A stretch of 64,000 bases of DNA from contig ML976744.1 of NCBI GenBank assembly GCA_010015655.1, positions 254,106-318,105 on the forward strand. The letters are read 5' to 3'. The notes under the pieces were generated by a model. That model was not told where the DNA came from, ran no database searches, and saw nothing but the letters and a program-made list of their open reading frames with translations. Shown piece after piece: positions 22,105 to 34,028 of this stretch. The translations under genes were made by a program, and so were the position numbers. This DNA comes from Bimuria novae-zelandiae CBS 107.79. Taxonomy: Eukaryota > Ascomycota > Dothideomycetes > Pleosporales > Didymosphaeriaceae. Numbering within the stretch: the first letter of the stretch is position 1; each line of letters starts with the position of its first letter.

Positions 22105-23862
22105 CTAAAGTGTGTACTTGAAGAAAGGACTCTTATCACCCAGCTCTAGCATCTCCTGGTCCGAATACCGTGCTCGAATCTCTCCCTCGCCATGTTCCGC
22201 GAAGAGTGCCTCTCTCTTTCTATTCTCCCGCGCATACGCCCATCGTAGCACGAACGTCATGACGATAGCTCCGCAACACATACCAAGCGATACGCCAAAA
22301 CCTGTCCTGTACTTTGGCTTCTCCCGGTCGAGATAGATGTTGCTTCCCATAATGCCGCCCATATTTCCGACGCTGATTAAAAGAGCCATGCCTACAGCTC
22401 GCTTGCTCGACGGAGCGAGCGAATTTCCGATCCAAGAGACGAGGATGATGAAAGGGCAATAGAGGCCTCCGGCGACAGGAAAGAGGAAGCCATAGGTCAA
22501 GCCCGGATATTTCGGGTGCGGAATTGCCAACTGCGCAATGAATCCACACGCGGCTATCACGAAGCCCGCAACGATAAAGGGTGACCGTGTCTGGATATGG
22601 TCGGACCACCAAGCGAAGATGATGGTCATGATTGAAGCGAAAACGTAGATGGGAATGGTGAGGAGTTGCGCATTCGCCGCTGAATAACCCAACTGGCTGA
22701 TGACTGTAGGAACAGTTGCTGTAAATCTAATACAAGATCAGTGAGAAGGGTCTAGTTGCAATGGCGTCGGGGTTACATACCCATACACTCCGACGGTATT
22801 TCCCCAGAAGACCACAACTGCGGCCCATACTTTCCAATCTGATATTCCAGCTATGACAAACTTCTTGCCCATCTTATCCTGGTTCGTGACCCTACCATGA
22901 CCGCTTCCTGTTTCCTCAGCGAGCCGTCGTACAAGGAAGTCGCGTTCAGTTTGGGTAAGGAAGCTAGCCGTCTCAGGCGAGTCAGGAAGCACTTTCCAGA
23001 TGATCAGCGCCAGCGCGATCGGTACAAGTCCTTCAATGACTGGTCTTTGTTAGTGAAGTTGTGGATAAGAATCGGCTATTGTTACTGACGGAAGATCCAT
23101 TGCCAGCCTTCGAGGCCGGAGCGACCATCGAGCTTTTGAATGGCAAATGCAAGCAGGCCCGAAAAGGCACCTGACAGAGATGCAGCGACGTAGAAAACAG
23201 CCATGCGACGCTGGACTTCATATCGCCGGTACCAAAGCGTCAAGAGGAAGGTTGCAGCAGGAAAGAATCCGGACTAGATATAGTCAGCGAACACGCTATG
23301 CGATACAGAACCACGCAACATACCTCGGTCACACCTAGGAAAAATCGTCCAGCGAGAAGACCTCCGTAGCTGCTTGTCAGACTCATAAGCGTCATGACAA
23401 GACCCCAAGAAAACATCAGGATGGCGATCCAATGGCTTGGCCGCATCAACTTGAGGACGATATTACTTGGAACTTCGAGCAGCGTGTACGGCACGAAGAA
23501 AAGCGTGACGGCAGTATTGTACTGTAGGCCCTTCATATTCAGATCGGTCGTCAGTCCTGCGACTCTGGCGTTTCCAACTATCGATCTGTTAGCTTGATTG
23601 GACCTTGATCAAGCTGCGCCGCGCCGCGCTGAGGTTTTTTACTGTTGCTTCGATCGATGAACGCGACCAGGTACAGGAGTGCAAGAACTGGGACCAGCCG
23701 ATAGTCGACCTTGCTCAAAATCCTTCGGGCTTCGGGTCCATCGAAGTCAATCGCATTCGCCTCAAGTTCACTGTCTGAGCCCTCTCTCTTTTCTCCCACA
23801 TCCTCAATCTTCTTCTCCCCCTCTTCAGGCGCAAGTTTCACGTCTTCTGTCGTTGGTGCCAT
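22105..23862 (-). CDS. MFS transporter, anion:cation symporter (Dal5-like) family
   Basis: Five exons join in frame: 23862-23643, 23577-23324, 23273-23090, 23039-22781 and 22726-22105, with introns of 50-65 nt, giving 512 residues. The N-terminal tail is acidic. TM1 ends in the family motif FIDRSN-IGNARVAGL. Other markers are GWQWIF-LIEGLVPIALAL after TM6 and LPDSPETASFLTQTER in the central loop. These match allantoate/nicotinate/tartrate-type permeases of the ACS family. It probably imports an organic acid or vitamin with protons at the plasma membrane, and the exact substrate cannot be read. The exon junctions restore conserved residues, which supports the model. Confidence 0.92.
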
Positions 23863-24509
23863 CTTTCCAAGGTTCCGTTTTCAGCGTTCCAGGAGAGCGG
23901 TGCGATCCCGCGCAAGCAGAAAGCGAATAACGACCATGGCAAGGGAGGGTGAGGCACATCCTTTATTACCAAGGTGATGGCTTACCCCCGACCTCCGCAT
24001 GCAAGGAGTGTCGAAATGCATCGTGCTCGGCTGACGTGCGGGAAGAACTAGTGGCTCGATTGTTGTTGCGGGGTAGCGCTAGGATCGCCATTGGCTCCAC
24101 ATCGTTCATTTGTCTGGCTATATCACCACGATTAATTGGCTTCAGCCGAGGGAGAATGCACCGGTGCATCTGCCGAGACGCACGTCGGGTTGTTCTGCGC
24201 CGAATGTCCAAGTTCAGGTAGCCGGTCGGGGACACATAGCCACGGCGGTCGTCATTAATGACCAATCTCCTAAAACACCAAGAGGCCAAGGTGAGACTAC
24301 CAGCCTTGAGTTTTATCAAGCTTCCTTATATCCTGAATGAAAAGGAAATATTCGAATACGAGGGCACTGCCAGAGAATGATACATTCCAAGCAACACGGC
24401 TTCAAGTTCGCCCCGCTGATGATCTGCCCGTACTGCTCAACTCTACCATCTACCAGTAAGATTTAAGGCATCCAGTCTCCCCAAGCTCCCGTGTAAAATG
24501 TCGCTTTCC
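23863..24509. other. Intergenic, 5' of the MFS gene
   Basis: About 650 bp. Overlapping frames of 76-117 codons occur on both strands without motifs. Nothing else was recognised. Confidence 0.45.
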
Positions 24510-26209
24510 TCACGGGGTCGTTCCTGACGCAAGCTCGTTCTCGTCAAGCAAAGCTACGACGCCACCGACGAGATACAGGCTACCCGTCACGAACACGTCA
24601 ATGACACCTTTTCTCCGCTCAGCCCTTGCACACAGTCGATGGCATTCTCGATGGTCGGCAATACTGCCACATCCGCACTAGGATCTAACCGAAGCCACTC
24701 TCCTTGCAGCTCCTTCTGCAGCTCCAGCGTTTCCAATGCCTTGGGGTTCGCATTCTTATTTACGAAATCTAGAGCAGGCGTCAGATGTTGCTTAGTTCAA
24801 ATTCGAGCGAAGCGAACTACCGCGCTTATAGTCCCTGTTCTTGTATGTCATACCTGTGCAAAAGATGACCTTCGCGATATATATTCCTTTGTTCGTGAGT
24901 AGTCGAAAGACGGTTCGCAGAAGACCGATATAGTCTCGCGTCGACTGTTGATTGAACATAAGCACTCGCTTGTGCTTGCTGGGGCTGTTATCTTCTGTCG
25001 CAATCAAAGACTCAGAGTGAGACGTACCTGTTGGAAGGCAGTTTACTGAACCACGAACAGGCAACCTGAAAGCTATCCTGAGTGTGCGCTCCATCGAGGT
25101 AGTAGTGCTGCTTTTCCAATCTTATGACTTCGCATCGGCCTCTCCATTTCATGTTTCCAAGACCAGGAACGAATTCTGCTGGTAAATCAGCGTAGGATGC
25201 ACTGCCGGTCTGGCTTTCCTTTCGCTGGACAGAAATGCCGAAGCGTTGAAGTGCTTCTACCGCGAGGGCTATCGCAAGGGAAGCGTTATTGTATTGGAAT
25301 TTCTCCGCCGGCTTGATGGCCATTGTTTCAAGTGCAGGGTGCAGCTCAATCCAGTTGAGCTCCGCACTCTTCTCAGCCGCGCGGTGTAACAGAACGATCT
25401 CTGCCTTGTCCACCTGGCGCACCGAGAGCGCTGGCTAGCACTGCTTGAATATACCGGCTTTGTGCCACGCGATCTTCTCGATGGCGTCACCAAGTGTTGG
25501 GACGTGATCGATGTCTAGCGCCGTGATGCTAGCCGCGACCGGTCGCTCGATGATGTTGGTGGTGTCGTACTCTCCTCCCACTCCGACTTCGTAGATCGCC
25601 ATGTCAACCCCTTCTTGTATGAAAACATGGAAAGATAGGAGCGTAAGCATGCGGAAGTAGTTTGGTTTGAAAGCTGGATCCAACCCTTCTTCTCTCGCTG
25701 TTCTCTCAAGCAAATCCCAAACCTGGAAGAAATACTTGCAGAACTGCTCCTCGGTAATCGGTTCAGAGTTAATACGTATGCGCTCACGAGTGCAGACTAG
25801 GTGGGGAGACGTAAAGAGGCCAACCTTTGAAGGTTTTCCAAGCGTCTTTCTATATTCATTGAGGATGGAGTCGATATAGGCGCGCGTAGACCCTTTGCCT
25901 TTGGCGCCGGCAACGTGTACTATGTTGAGCCGATCCAAGTCGCTGGGCTGGTTCCGTGCACGTGTAATTAGCAGATCTCTTTCGTGTCACAAGCAGCGAG
26001 GACTCACTTGATATCCTATCCTTCGAAGCCAATCACGCATCTGCCCCAGATGCAAGGCTGGATCGCTTAGGCCCTGCATCCTGCGAGCGTGCAGCTTTGC
26101 GAAGCCGCTTTGGCAGCTGTTTAGCTTCTTGATAGCAGACTGTGAAGAAAAGATCAGTCGAAGCCCCAGATTGGTAAGGTACAGAACATATTGCGTAATC
26201 TCTTCCCAT
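24510..26209 (-). pseudogene. Folylpolyglutamate synthase copy with stop and frameshift
   Basis: Homology runs the full length of FPGS, the enzyme adding glutamates to folate. It shows the N-terminal LHARRMQG...HLGQMRDWLRRIGYQ block, then DRLNIVHVAGAKGKGST (ATP loop), FTSPHLVCTRERIRIN, YEVGVGGEYDTTNII, YYLDGAHT, and near the end LPTIENAI and VFVTGSLYLVGG. Likely introns are about 26182-26133, 26007-25948, 25027-24985 and 24820-24769. Two lesions remain: an in-frame TAG at 25435-25437 directly after HKAGIFKQC, and a one-base loss in an A run near 24610-24620 before VIDVFVTGS. The ATP loop reads AKGKG where relatives have TKGKG. It is probably a decayed second copy, since an essential single copy should be intact. 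Confidence 0.8.
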
Positions 26210-26427
26210 AGCGCTGGTCATGGTGCAATGAAAAGAGTGCAAGAGAGTGTTCTTGTGATGCCAGTCTGCGGAGACACGTTACAATAGGAAACGGTAAATT
26301 CAATCCAGAAGCTCGAAAATGCGATTGCAGGAGTACGGACATCACGTCCCGTGGCCAAATTGAATGTTTTCCGTGTGAATGCGCCGTCACAACTTGGAGT
26401 CAAATAGCGAACCGTGCTATCAAAGCA

Positions 26428-26547
26428 CCCCAATCGTGGAGGTACAAGGTCGGGTAAGACAGTTTCATTTGAGAATGTCTTGATCCTGTGTTACCTTTTG
26501 ATGAGTAATATAGTGGCTGACTGCAACTACTTTGTATCCTGCCGTCT
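26428..26547 (+). repeat. Dispersed 120-bp repeat, copy A (MITE-like)
   Basis: Shares with 47170-47291 the blocks CCCCAATCGT, TACAAGGTCGGGTAA, TCCTGTGT, AGTGGC and TACTTTGTA-CC-GCCGTCT, in the same order and spacing. The ends are loosely inverted: GGTCGGGTAAgAcAG at the left against GGCaGGaTAcAAAGTAG read from the right. It lies between the FPGS relic and the pectate-lyase-like gene. Confidence 0.7.
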
Positions 26548-26661
26548 GGACCGTAGCTACTGTGACTGCCGCGTGGTACTCAGTGCGTTTCGTACGACGG
26601 GTGGCAATATTGACATTAAATATCGGATCTTTGGGCTTTGTTTGATGTCCGACTACGCCGC

Positions 26662-29214
26662 CTACTGTGCGCTCTCAGCTTCCTCAAAGATTGCAACACC
26701 GACTTTCCGGGTCCAGGTGCTCCCCTCGCTATCCTTAATGGCTACATCAACGTAGTCGATACCTGTCGACGAATCCGCTGTATACGTCATGCTTCCCCCG
26801 CTAACCTTCGCCGTTCCTTTCACGCTTCCGCTGGCTGTGAACGTCGGGCTTTTGAAGCCAGCGGCCAAACGCGAGATAAGATCGACCTCAACGCTCTTGC
26901 CTGGACTCACGAAAACATGCGGCTCGGCCATGAAGTTGATGTACCCTTCGATCGGAGTGTACCCTTCACCATCCGTGCTGCCGTCCCACCAGTCTGCAAT
27001 ACCGTCGTTGTCTGCATCCCATGATGGGGCGCGTGTGGTAGTGGGGAAGTCTTCGAGGCCACCGACATCTTCGGGGTCATCTATTATACCCGCCTTGCCG
27101 GTTTTGGAGCCTTTGTATGTTTGTGTGCCAGTAACGGTCTCGTTGACGATGCGCTTGTCGTGATCGTCTAGAACTGGCGAGCGAGCTCCAGTGTCGGACA
27201 CAACGCGTTTATACGCTTCCGTGGAGGGTTGAGTTTCAACATATGACTCGAAGAATCTATCGGACGGTTGTTAGAATATCGAACAGCCGTACAGAACAGG
27301 GAAATGCACTTACGGAGAGTCGAAAAACTTCTGGTATGATACTCCGCCGTTGGTCACCTTCGCCGTGCAGGCAACGCTTGAGTTCTTTCCGTCGCCGTCG
27401 GAGAAGACTTGTTGGGAGTTCTGGTCAAATTTCCCGACCATGGAGTTGCCCTCGCAGTAGTATTGCTGCTTGCCGTTCGCAGCATCCTCGTACGTGCCAC
27501 TGAGGTCGTACGTCGGCTTGCTGTTGGGGCCAGGTTTATAGTAGTTACCGACGAAGTTGACCTCGTTCGCGCCACCATCGGTCGTCCTTCCGCCAAAGTT
27601 GTAGACCACGTTGTTACGGATATCGAGCCGGCCGGCAAAGTACCCACTGTCATTCAGCCCACCAGCCATCGACCAACTGCGACCTTCGGCGTGTGCGATG
27701 AGATTGTGATGGAAAGAGCCCACATTACCTCCGATACTAGCCGCATAGCCGTGCTGGGTGCCTGCTGGGTAGTTCTTATGGCCTGCGTCGTTGAGCGGTT
27801 CTGCGATCATTGTTCGCTGGAGCGTAATATTGTTGGCAGCGCGCGATGAGAAGGACTCATCGATTGTCCAGCTAATCGAACAGTGATCGAAGATGCAGTG
27901 GTTTGATCCTTGCATGCCCATACCATCGATAGTTGAGCCCGAGATCTTTCCGGGGCGCACGCGCATGTGACGGATGATCACATCGATGCCACCACTCAAG
28001 CCAACGGGCCAACCCTGGATGACTATGCCTTTTCCAGGGGCGGTTTGTGCTGCGACGGTGATATACTGCGAATTGACCGTCATGCGCGACTTTGTGGTGA
28101 TTACACCGCCTACGTCAAAGACAACGATGCGGGGGCCTGTAGCGACAGTAAGGGCATAACGCAGGGTACCCTCAGCAGTGCTATCTTCCAAACTCGTGAC
28201 CTTGACAACTTTTCCACCACGTCCGCCACGAGCGAATCGACCCCAGCCCTCGGCTCCTGGAAATGCGAGTTGTCGGCCACGGAACATGTATACGCGACCA
28301 ATGTATGTAGAGTTACCCGAGACCACGTCAACGCGCCAGTAGAATGTATCCAGGGTGTTCAGACCAGTAAGGGTTGCAGTATTCGAAGAAACCCCAGTAG
28401 CGACACTGTTGAGGCTTGTGGCTTCGGTGCCAACATACACGTTGTATTTTGCGTCTGAAACTCCAGATGGAGCACGCCACGAAGCAAACAGTGAAGATGA
28501 GTTCTTTAAGTCAACCCATTCATCCTTGTTTGCTGGACTTGGAAACGAAATTTGCTGGGCAATGGAGGGACCGTCGATTTCAATGCCGTTAAGGAATACG
28601 CGTCCATCGCCGCCACTAGGGACGTACACAATAACAACCATGGCTGTGGACGACGCAACGTTAAACTTGACGTACGAGCTGCCGGACTCATAGACATTGT
28701 CCACGCGCGAGGTCTGCTTGACGCCAGTTGCAACGCTCGTCCCATTGGCTGTGATCGAAACTGTTGCCGGGTTGGAGACACCTTCCCAAGCATTGTGCCA
28801 GGTAGTCAAAGTATGTTCACCAGCTGGGAGCCCGGCGATTGTCAAAGTTATGCTCCCGTTATTCGTCTCGGTGGTGATTCCTTGGTTAACGATACGCTCG
28901 CCGAGGGACGGAACTGGTCGACGATATTGTTGCTTGTACTCGCCGCCTTTGAGTGTGGCATTAGCTTTCAGTTCCAATTTGACATTGTTGATCATCGTGG
29001 TGTTCCAATCCGATAGCCACCATCTTGACCAATCATTGTCCGATAGGTCTCGAGCGCTGGGTGAGTAAAATTGCACCCGCATTCGCGTACCACCATCGCT
29101 TGGGGCCACCGCTCTGGCGGAGATGGCAGTCTCTTTTGTCGCTATATCAGTAGCAGCAGCCCATGATAGGGTGCAAAGAGCCGTTAGGGCTCTGACAAAG
29201 ATGAAACCCTTCAT
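26662..29214 (-). CDS. Secreted modular pectate-lyase-like beta-helix enzyme
   Basis: Two exons, 29214-27314 and 27256-26662, with a 57-nt intron (GTAAGT...GATAG), give 831 residues. A signal peptide (FIFVRALTALCTLSWAAA) is followed by a malectin/CBM-like beta domain (about 40-225) and an FN3-like domain (about 235-310). The catalytic part starts at about 315 with AFPGAEGWGRFARGGRGG, continuing with GTLRYAL, IVVFDVGG, TVAAQTAPGKG, FDHCSISWTIDES and HHNLIAHAEGRS. That is the motif series of bacterial-type PL1-like pectate lyases. The C-terminal part holds a DADNDGIADWWDG calcium-binding loop and another beta domain. It probably cleaves pectin by beta-elimination outside the cell. The bacterial-type architecture hints at past transfer. 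The exact PL family needs a search. Confidence 0.85.
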
Positions 29215-30352
29215 TCTCTGGCAAACAGAGCATTTGAGTCGAAGAGGGGTGCAAGAAAGTTTAGGGACAATCGGAAATACGTTTCGCGAACATATTCGCG
29301 GGTAAACACTGACCGAGACGCGTCATTTTGCTATCAACATTATTGCAAGCATTCTGTGATTTTCCGTTTAGGCCTTCCCCTTCAGATGGGGATCGCCCAT
29401 GGCTCGTGACATAAGTATTGTTCAGGTGGTCCTTAATCATGTTAGTTGGATTTGTGGGGCAGATAATGCGGATAGGGACCTTTAGGATTGCCAAGACGGT
29501 AAATTGATGCTTAATCCAACTGTATATTAAGATACGCTGTAATAGTATTTATTTGATGCGACGTGTGATTCGTGGAATTGCTCGATGTAACCAGGATAGG
29601 CGTCAGGTGCCCAGCCTGCAGGGACGCACGAAAATTCGCCATGTTCGATCGACAGAATGTAAACTTCATCATCCCATCTCCGTGGGGCAATTCAATTCAC
29701 TGGCGTTTATTCTTTCAAAATATAGGGCTTCCAGTACCCTCACACTCTGCGCTGCAGCCTTGCGCTTGTAAGCTGGTGTTGCTCCGTCGTAATGGAGTCG
29801 CGGGTCTCAAATTAGCGACGATACCGGTATCTGGAAATGCGGGCGCAATCGGTCGGCGAATCTGGCATTGCGGTTTGATACAGAGGAGCTACATGTCTTT
29901 TCGGTGTTCTCTGAACATGTATGTTGGTTCAGTCTTCCGGGTCGTGATGCGCAACAGAAGGTGGGGCGGGCCGGCGGCTCCCCGACTTATTCCCCGCTGA
30001 TGGAGTAACCCTCGTCTTGAACACCCTGTGCCTCACTCAGTCTGGGTTGTGCGCTTTATCGCGAAAAGGATAAAAGGAATGCATATGCGTTTATACGCGC
30101 GAGACAGCCCAGCCAGTGAGGAAAAGAAGACGCATGTGGTGCGTTTTTAGGAAGGAGCTTGTGATGAACAGGATGTTCGAACACGACTCACTGCGGCCTC
30201 CAGCGGCCGCTGAATTTACGGGTCGGCAAGTGGAGTTGCGAGGTAACACTTGCGGCGCACCGGATTTGGATGCTAATATATAAGCTTCACGAGGCCCAAG
30301 CCGCTGAGTGAGAGCATATAATCGTTCGAGGGCAACAGCAAACCTGGCGAGC
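29215..30352. promoter_or_regulatory. Divergent promoter region of the lyase and amidohydrolase genes
   Basis: The genes diverge. On the plus strand CTAATATATAAGC (near 30274-30286) is a good TATA box about 70 bp before the amidohydrolase start. Short frames near 29553-30000 show no coding character. Confidence 0.5.
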
Positions 30353-31666
30353 ATGTCTTCCTTCCTCATTCGCGACGTACAGATCTTCACCGGAGAAGAA
30401 ACCATCCCAGATGGCTTCATCCACGTCTCAGACGGAAAGATCCAGGCCGTCGGTCCCGTATCCAGTATGCCCAATCTCTCGGTCAAGACGTACTCGAGAC
30501 CGGGGCACACCCTGCTTCCAGGCCTTATTGACTGCCACATCCACGCCGACATGGCCAACCCCGTGGCATTACCCCAAGCTCTCCGCTTCGGTGTCACCAC
30601 CGTTTGTGAAATGCAAAACGAGCTTTTAAACGTTCTTAAGCTGAAGAAGCAAACGTTGGAACCAGATACAGCATCTTACAAGACGGCCGGCCAAGCCGCA
30701 ACGATCGAGAATGGATGGCCAATCCCAGTAATCACCGCGCACGACAAGAGTGAGGAAACACTCGCGGAGATCGCCAAGTGGCCGAAATTATCAAATCGAG
30801 AGAATGTAATTGAGTACTTGGAGTGGATGACGAAGGAGATGCAGCCCGACTACATAAAGCTGATGCACGAATCAGGCACCAGTATGGGCTGGTCATTGAC
30901 AAAGCCCAGCGTGGAGCTTCAGCGGATTATTGTGGAAGAGGCAAACAAGAGAGGGTACCTGACGGTGGCCCATGCCACGAGCCTGCAAGATACGTTGGAA
31001 GTTCTGGAGGCGGGTGTGAATGGTTTGACGCACACGATCTGCGACCAGCCGCCCACTCAAGAGCTTGTGGACGCGTATAAAAAGACCAACGCTTGGCTGA
31101 ATCCGACGCTCGCTACCATGGCAAGTCTGACAGGAGAAGGGAAGGAGCTCCAGAACCGGTTCGCACACGATCCACGAGTGAAGGATCTGATTGGAGAGGC
31201 CGAAGTGCATAATCTGTGCAACTGCATGGGCTTTGCGGCACAACACGGAAAGGTTGAATATGCGTATGAGAGTGTCCGCATGTTGAAAAAAGCAGGCATT
31301 GACATACTCTGGTAGGATTATAATACCGTTCGACTCTGTGTGCAATTACTAACTTTTTTTTTTTTTAGCGGAAGCGATGCAGCCGGACCAGCCGTCGGTA
31401 CTGCCTTTGGTCTCTCCATGCACCATGAGTTGAGCGTTTACGTCAATAAGATAGGCATGACGCCCGAGGAAGCCCTTCGATCGGCGACAAACCTCGTTGC
31501 AAAGCGCTTCAAGTTCACCGACCGTGGGCGGCTGGCGAAAGGTCTCAATGCCGACCTGCTTCTTGTTGAAGGAGATCCGTTGAAGGACATTGATGCGACG
31601 CTCAATATACGTGGGGTATGGCGCGAGGGTCAGCCGTGCAGTGCGCACGCATCGAAATTGGCCTAG
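30353..31666 (+). CDS. Metal-dependent amidohydrolase (imidazolonepropionase-like)
   Basis: Two exons, 30353-31311 and 31369-31666, flank a 57-nt intron with a textbook branch site (TTACTAAC), a T tract and TAG. They give 418 residues with DIL-CGSDAAG across the junction. The Met at 30353 matches the usual MSSFLIRDVQIF start of the family. Metal ligands are visible: DCHIHAD (about 60-66), a Lys in PDYIKLMHESG, VAHA, GLTHTICD and the final GSDAAGP Asp. Proteins of this group hydrolyse cyclic amides, peptides or carbamate-like bonds in a TIM barrel. The substrate is unknown, and ochratoxinase-like and Xaa-Pro dipeptidase-like members are close in motif. No signal peptide, so cytosolic. Confidence 0.9.
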
Positions 31667-32192
31667 GTACAGGCAGAACAGCATGGACATGAACTACACC
31701 CCACTTATCGTGGGTGGACATGCCACCGTGATGTCTATTCGCGACTGCATCACCTCGGGGCACTTAGCACACAAATATATTCAAACTAGTACTTCTTCAC
31801 TCTCGGCATTTGTCACGGTTTATGGCTCTTACCCTATGAGATGGGTACTCCTACCCTCGCTTGGTTGCTACTCACCTTTCTGAGAGTGGTATACCTGTCT
31901 AGGACTAGCGTTGTTTACGCTTGCGTACCTATACCTTCTGTAGCTCCTAGATAGTACAACCTCAGTTCAATCCTTCAATCTTTTCCACTGCGTACTGTCC
32001 GCTCTGCTCACCGCGACAGCATTTCTTAATACGCCTTCAGCAAACACCTGCTCTCCTCTACTTGAAAACGAGGTCAGCTTCTGTATTTTTTTTTGTTGCG
32101 CAGATACCTAGGTAGTTGCAATTAGATGTACACAGCAAACGGCCGTCCAGCGGCATCTATCATTGCCTACGAATCTCTACAAGCCTTTCTGC
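31667..32192. other. Intergenic, convergent 3' ends
   Basis: CT-rich, low-coding DNA between converging genes. A run of T at about 32080. Nothing further. Confidence 0.5.
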
Positions 32193-32579
32193 CTACACCC
32201 AGCGTCCGCGTGTACTCTCCATCGTACCATACATATCCCCCCTCTCCCTCATTACCCTTTCAGCACTCTCCTGCAGACTAACCCGATAATCCTCCCACCT
32301 CCACAGCGACTCCTGCGAATCCCTCTTTGTCTCATCTCTCGGCGCGATCCAAGTAAAGCACCTATCTGGCACGAGCTTCAGCAAGTTACGTTCCGGAAAG
32401 AAGAGCGCTTTGAGCATGTTAAAGACAAATGCGACGAAGAGGAAGGCGACGAATAGCCACACCGAGGGAAGATTCCAGCGCGCGTGGGCGGCGTCTGCGA
32501 GGGCTTGGAGCGCGGTGGCGTTGAGCTGGGAGAGGTCGGTGTCTGGGGCGCGGGGGAGGAGTGGGGGGGAGGGCGACAT
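32193..32579 (-). CDS. Small single-pass membrane protein, hypothetical
   Basis: From the Met at 32579 the product has 128 residues; a longer reading from 32639 adds 20. After a Pro-rich N-terminus and a short helix (LNATALQALADAAHARWN) there is one clear membrane segment, VWLFVAFLFVAFVFNML. A cytosolic-looking basic/acidic tail rich in Arg and Glu follows. No family was recognised. Small fungal proteins of this type are often mitochondrial or ER membrane subunits, but nothing here decides this. Confidence 0.55.
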   Translation of the reverse strand: MSPSPPLLPRAPDTDLSQLNATALQALADAAHARWNLPSVWLFVAFLFVAFVFNMLKALFFPERNLLKLVPDRCFTWIAPRDETKRDSQESLWRWEDYRVSLQESAERVMRERGDMYGTMESTRGRWV

Positions 32580-32720
32580 TGTGGTTGTAGTTTGATGATG
32601 ACTGATTACTGTCTGCATCAAAGGGGACAGGTATTTCATGTGATGGTGTAGGTTTGAGAGGTTTCATATGGGTTTGGTGAGGGACTTTGTCCTGTAGTAT
32701 ATGTGGGGACAGTGCCGCAA

Positions 32721-32757
32721 CACAATGCAACAAACACAATGCAACAAACGCAATGCA
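32721..32757. repeat. 14-bp tandem repeat, about 2.6 copies
   Basis: Unit CACAATGCAACAAA twice in exact copy, followed by CGCAATGCA. Confidence 0.85.
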
Positions 32758-33851
32758 GGGAAGCGATGAGTAAGGAGGCGTAGTTTGTTTCTTCTTGGAA
32801 GACCGTCTTTCAGACCAAAAGCGTAAGTGAGAAAACTGTCTCAAGACATGCATAACGGCGTAGGGTCTCGCCCGTATGTTTAGTAACCAAGCCCTCGCTC
32901 CCCTGGGTGGCGGTCGATGTGTAACCCAGGGAATCTAGTGAACGTTCTCTGGTCATGCCTGTGGAGTTGCGTCCGGTTGACAATCGAGCCCTCCACTCCC
33001 TCGCCCTGCACCAACGCACTGATTCGTCCAGAAAGTTCCTTACGTTCAACACCAAACAAGAATTCCCCCATACAGCATATCTTATAAAAAGCAATTTTGC
33101 ACTGCAATACAGAGCGGACAGGACCTTCCAAATGCGGACTGCTCACCAAAAAGAAGCATTTCACTACTGCAAGTCACACCCAAGCCCTTCCTTTCTAATA
33201 GGGTGTATCTGAAAAAGGAATTTTTTGACTGTAATCGACGGGAGATACAACCTGCCGAATCTGGCATATTCACAAGTAGACGCTTGAGGCTGAACTGCGG
33301 ATGTCTCATGCGTTTCGCACCAAACCCTTGAGCAGAGAAGGTAAACCACGGACGTACTCGAAACGGACCAGGCATCAAGTCCTCACACCCACATTCAACC
33401 CCCAATTGCGTTCAACAGCAGATAGAAGACTACCTAGGCCAGGATGTTGCCTTGCCACACACCCGTCCCCAGCCATCCACGTGTACAAACTCGCTTCGAT
33501 GAACAAAGAACGCAGCCACAAAACCACCCCTCGCAACCAGCACAATCTGTCTCAAATTTCGGTACGGCATGCCCTCCTCCTTCCCCGCTACAACCCACAC
33601 GTCCCTCCTACCTACCCAAAGCAGCATCTTCCCCACTCCGCGGAGTCCCAATCCCCCCTTACCACGCTTCCCAACCCATCAATAGCGTAAACTCTAAAGT
33701 AAACAAACTCAAAGCCTTTCCTAATATCGCTGTTTTCAGTAATTTGTTCGCAATGCATAGAGTTGACGCCGTCGACGGGTCGGCTGGACGTGACGACCCC
33801 CCGTACCATGGTACGCATCCTCGACCGATCGCGGCTACATGCGCTAGCCCC

Positions 33852-34028
33852 GATGCTGTCATCGACGGAGAGGAGGGATTGCCAAATACAGGATATTCAT
33901 GGGTAGTTAGTGGAAAGGGAAGAGTGGTACGGTGGGACCGGCAAGTGCGCGTGATCGCGTGATGCCCTACTGTGATCGATGGGAAAGAGGGATTGCCTGA
34001 TCAGGGAGGGAGGAAAGAGTGATACGGT
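33852..34028. repeat. Imperfect local duplication, about 70-80 bp units
   Basis: Copy 1 (33852-33933) and copy 2 (33961-34028) both run from GATGC through ATCGAnGG...GAGGGATTGCC to GAAGAGTGGTACGGT or GAAAGAGTGATACGGT. The spacing differs by small indels, so the duplication is old. Confidence 0.6.

Noticed and set aside
22050..22110. tRNA-like T-arm sequence (ggttcaattcc)
   Set aside because: No acceptor stem, D-arm or anticodon arm can be paired around it.
24769..24820. Apparent second frameshift in the FPGS copy
   Set aside because: A GTAGTT...CTCTAG intron of 52 nt removes it and joins YKR to DFVNKNANPKALE, as in FPGS relatives.
33301..33962. Overlapping plus-strand frames of 129 and 172 codons
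   Set aside because: Pro/His/Ser-rich and overlapping in two frames, without motifs; likely chance frames in an intergenic stretch.
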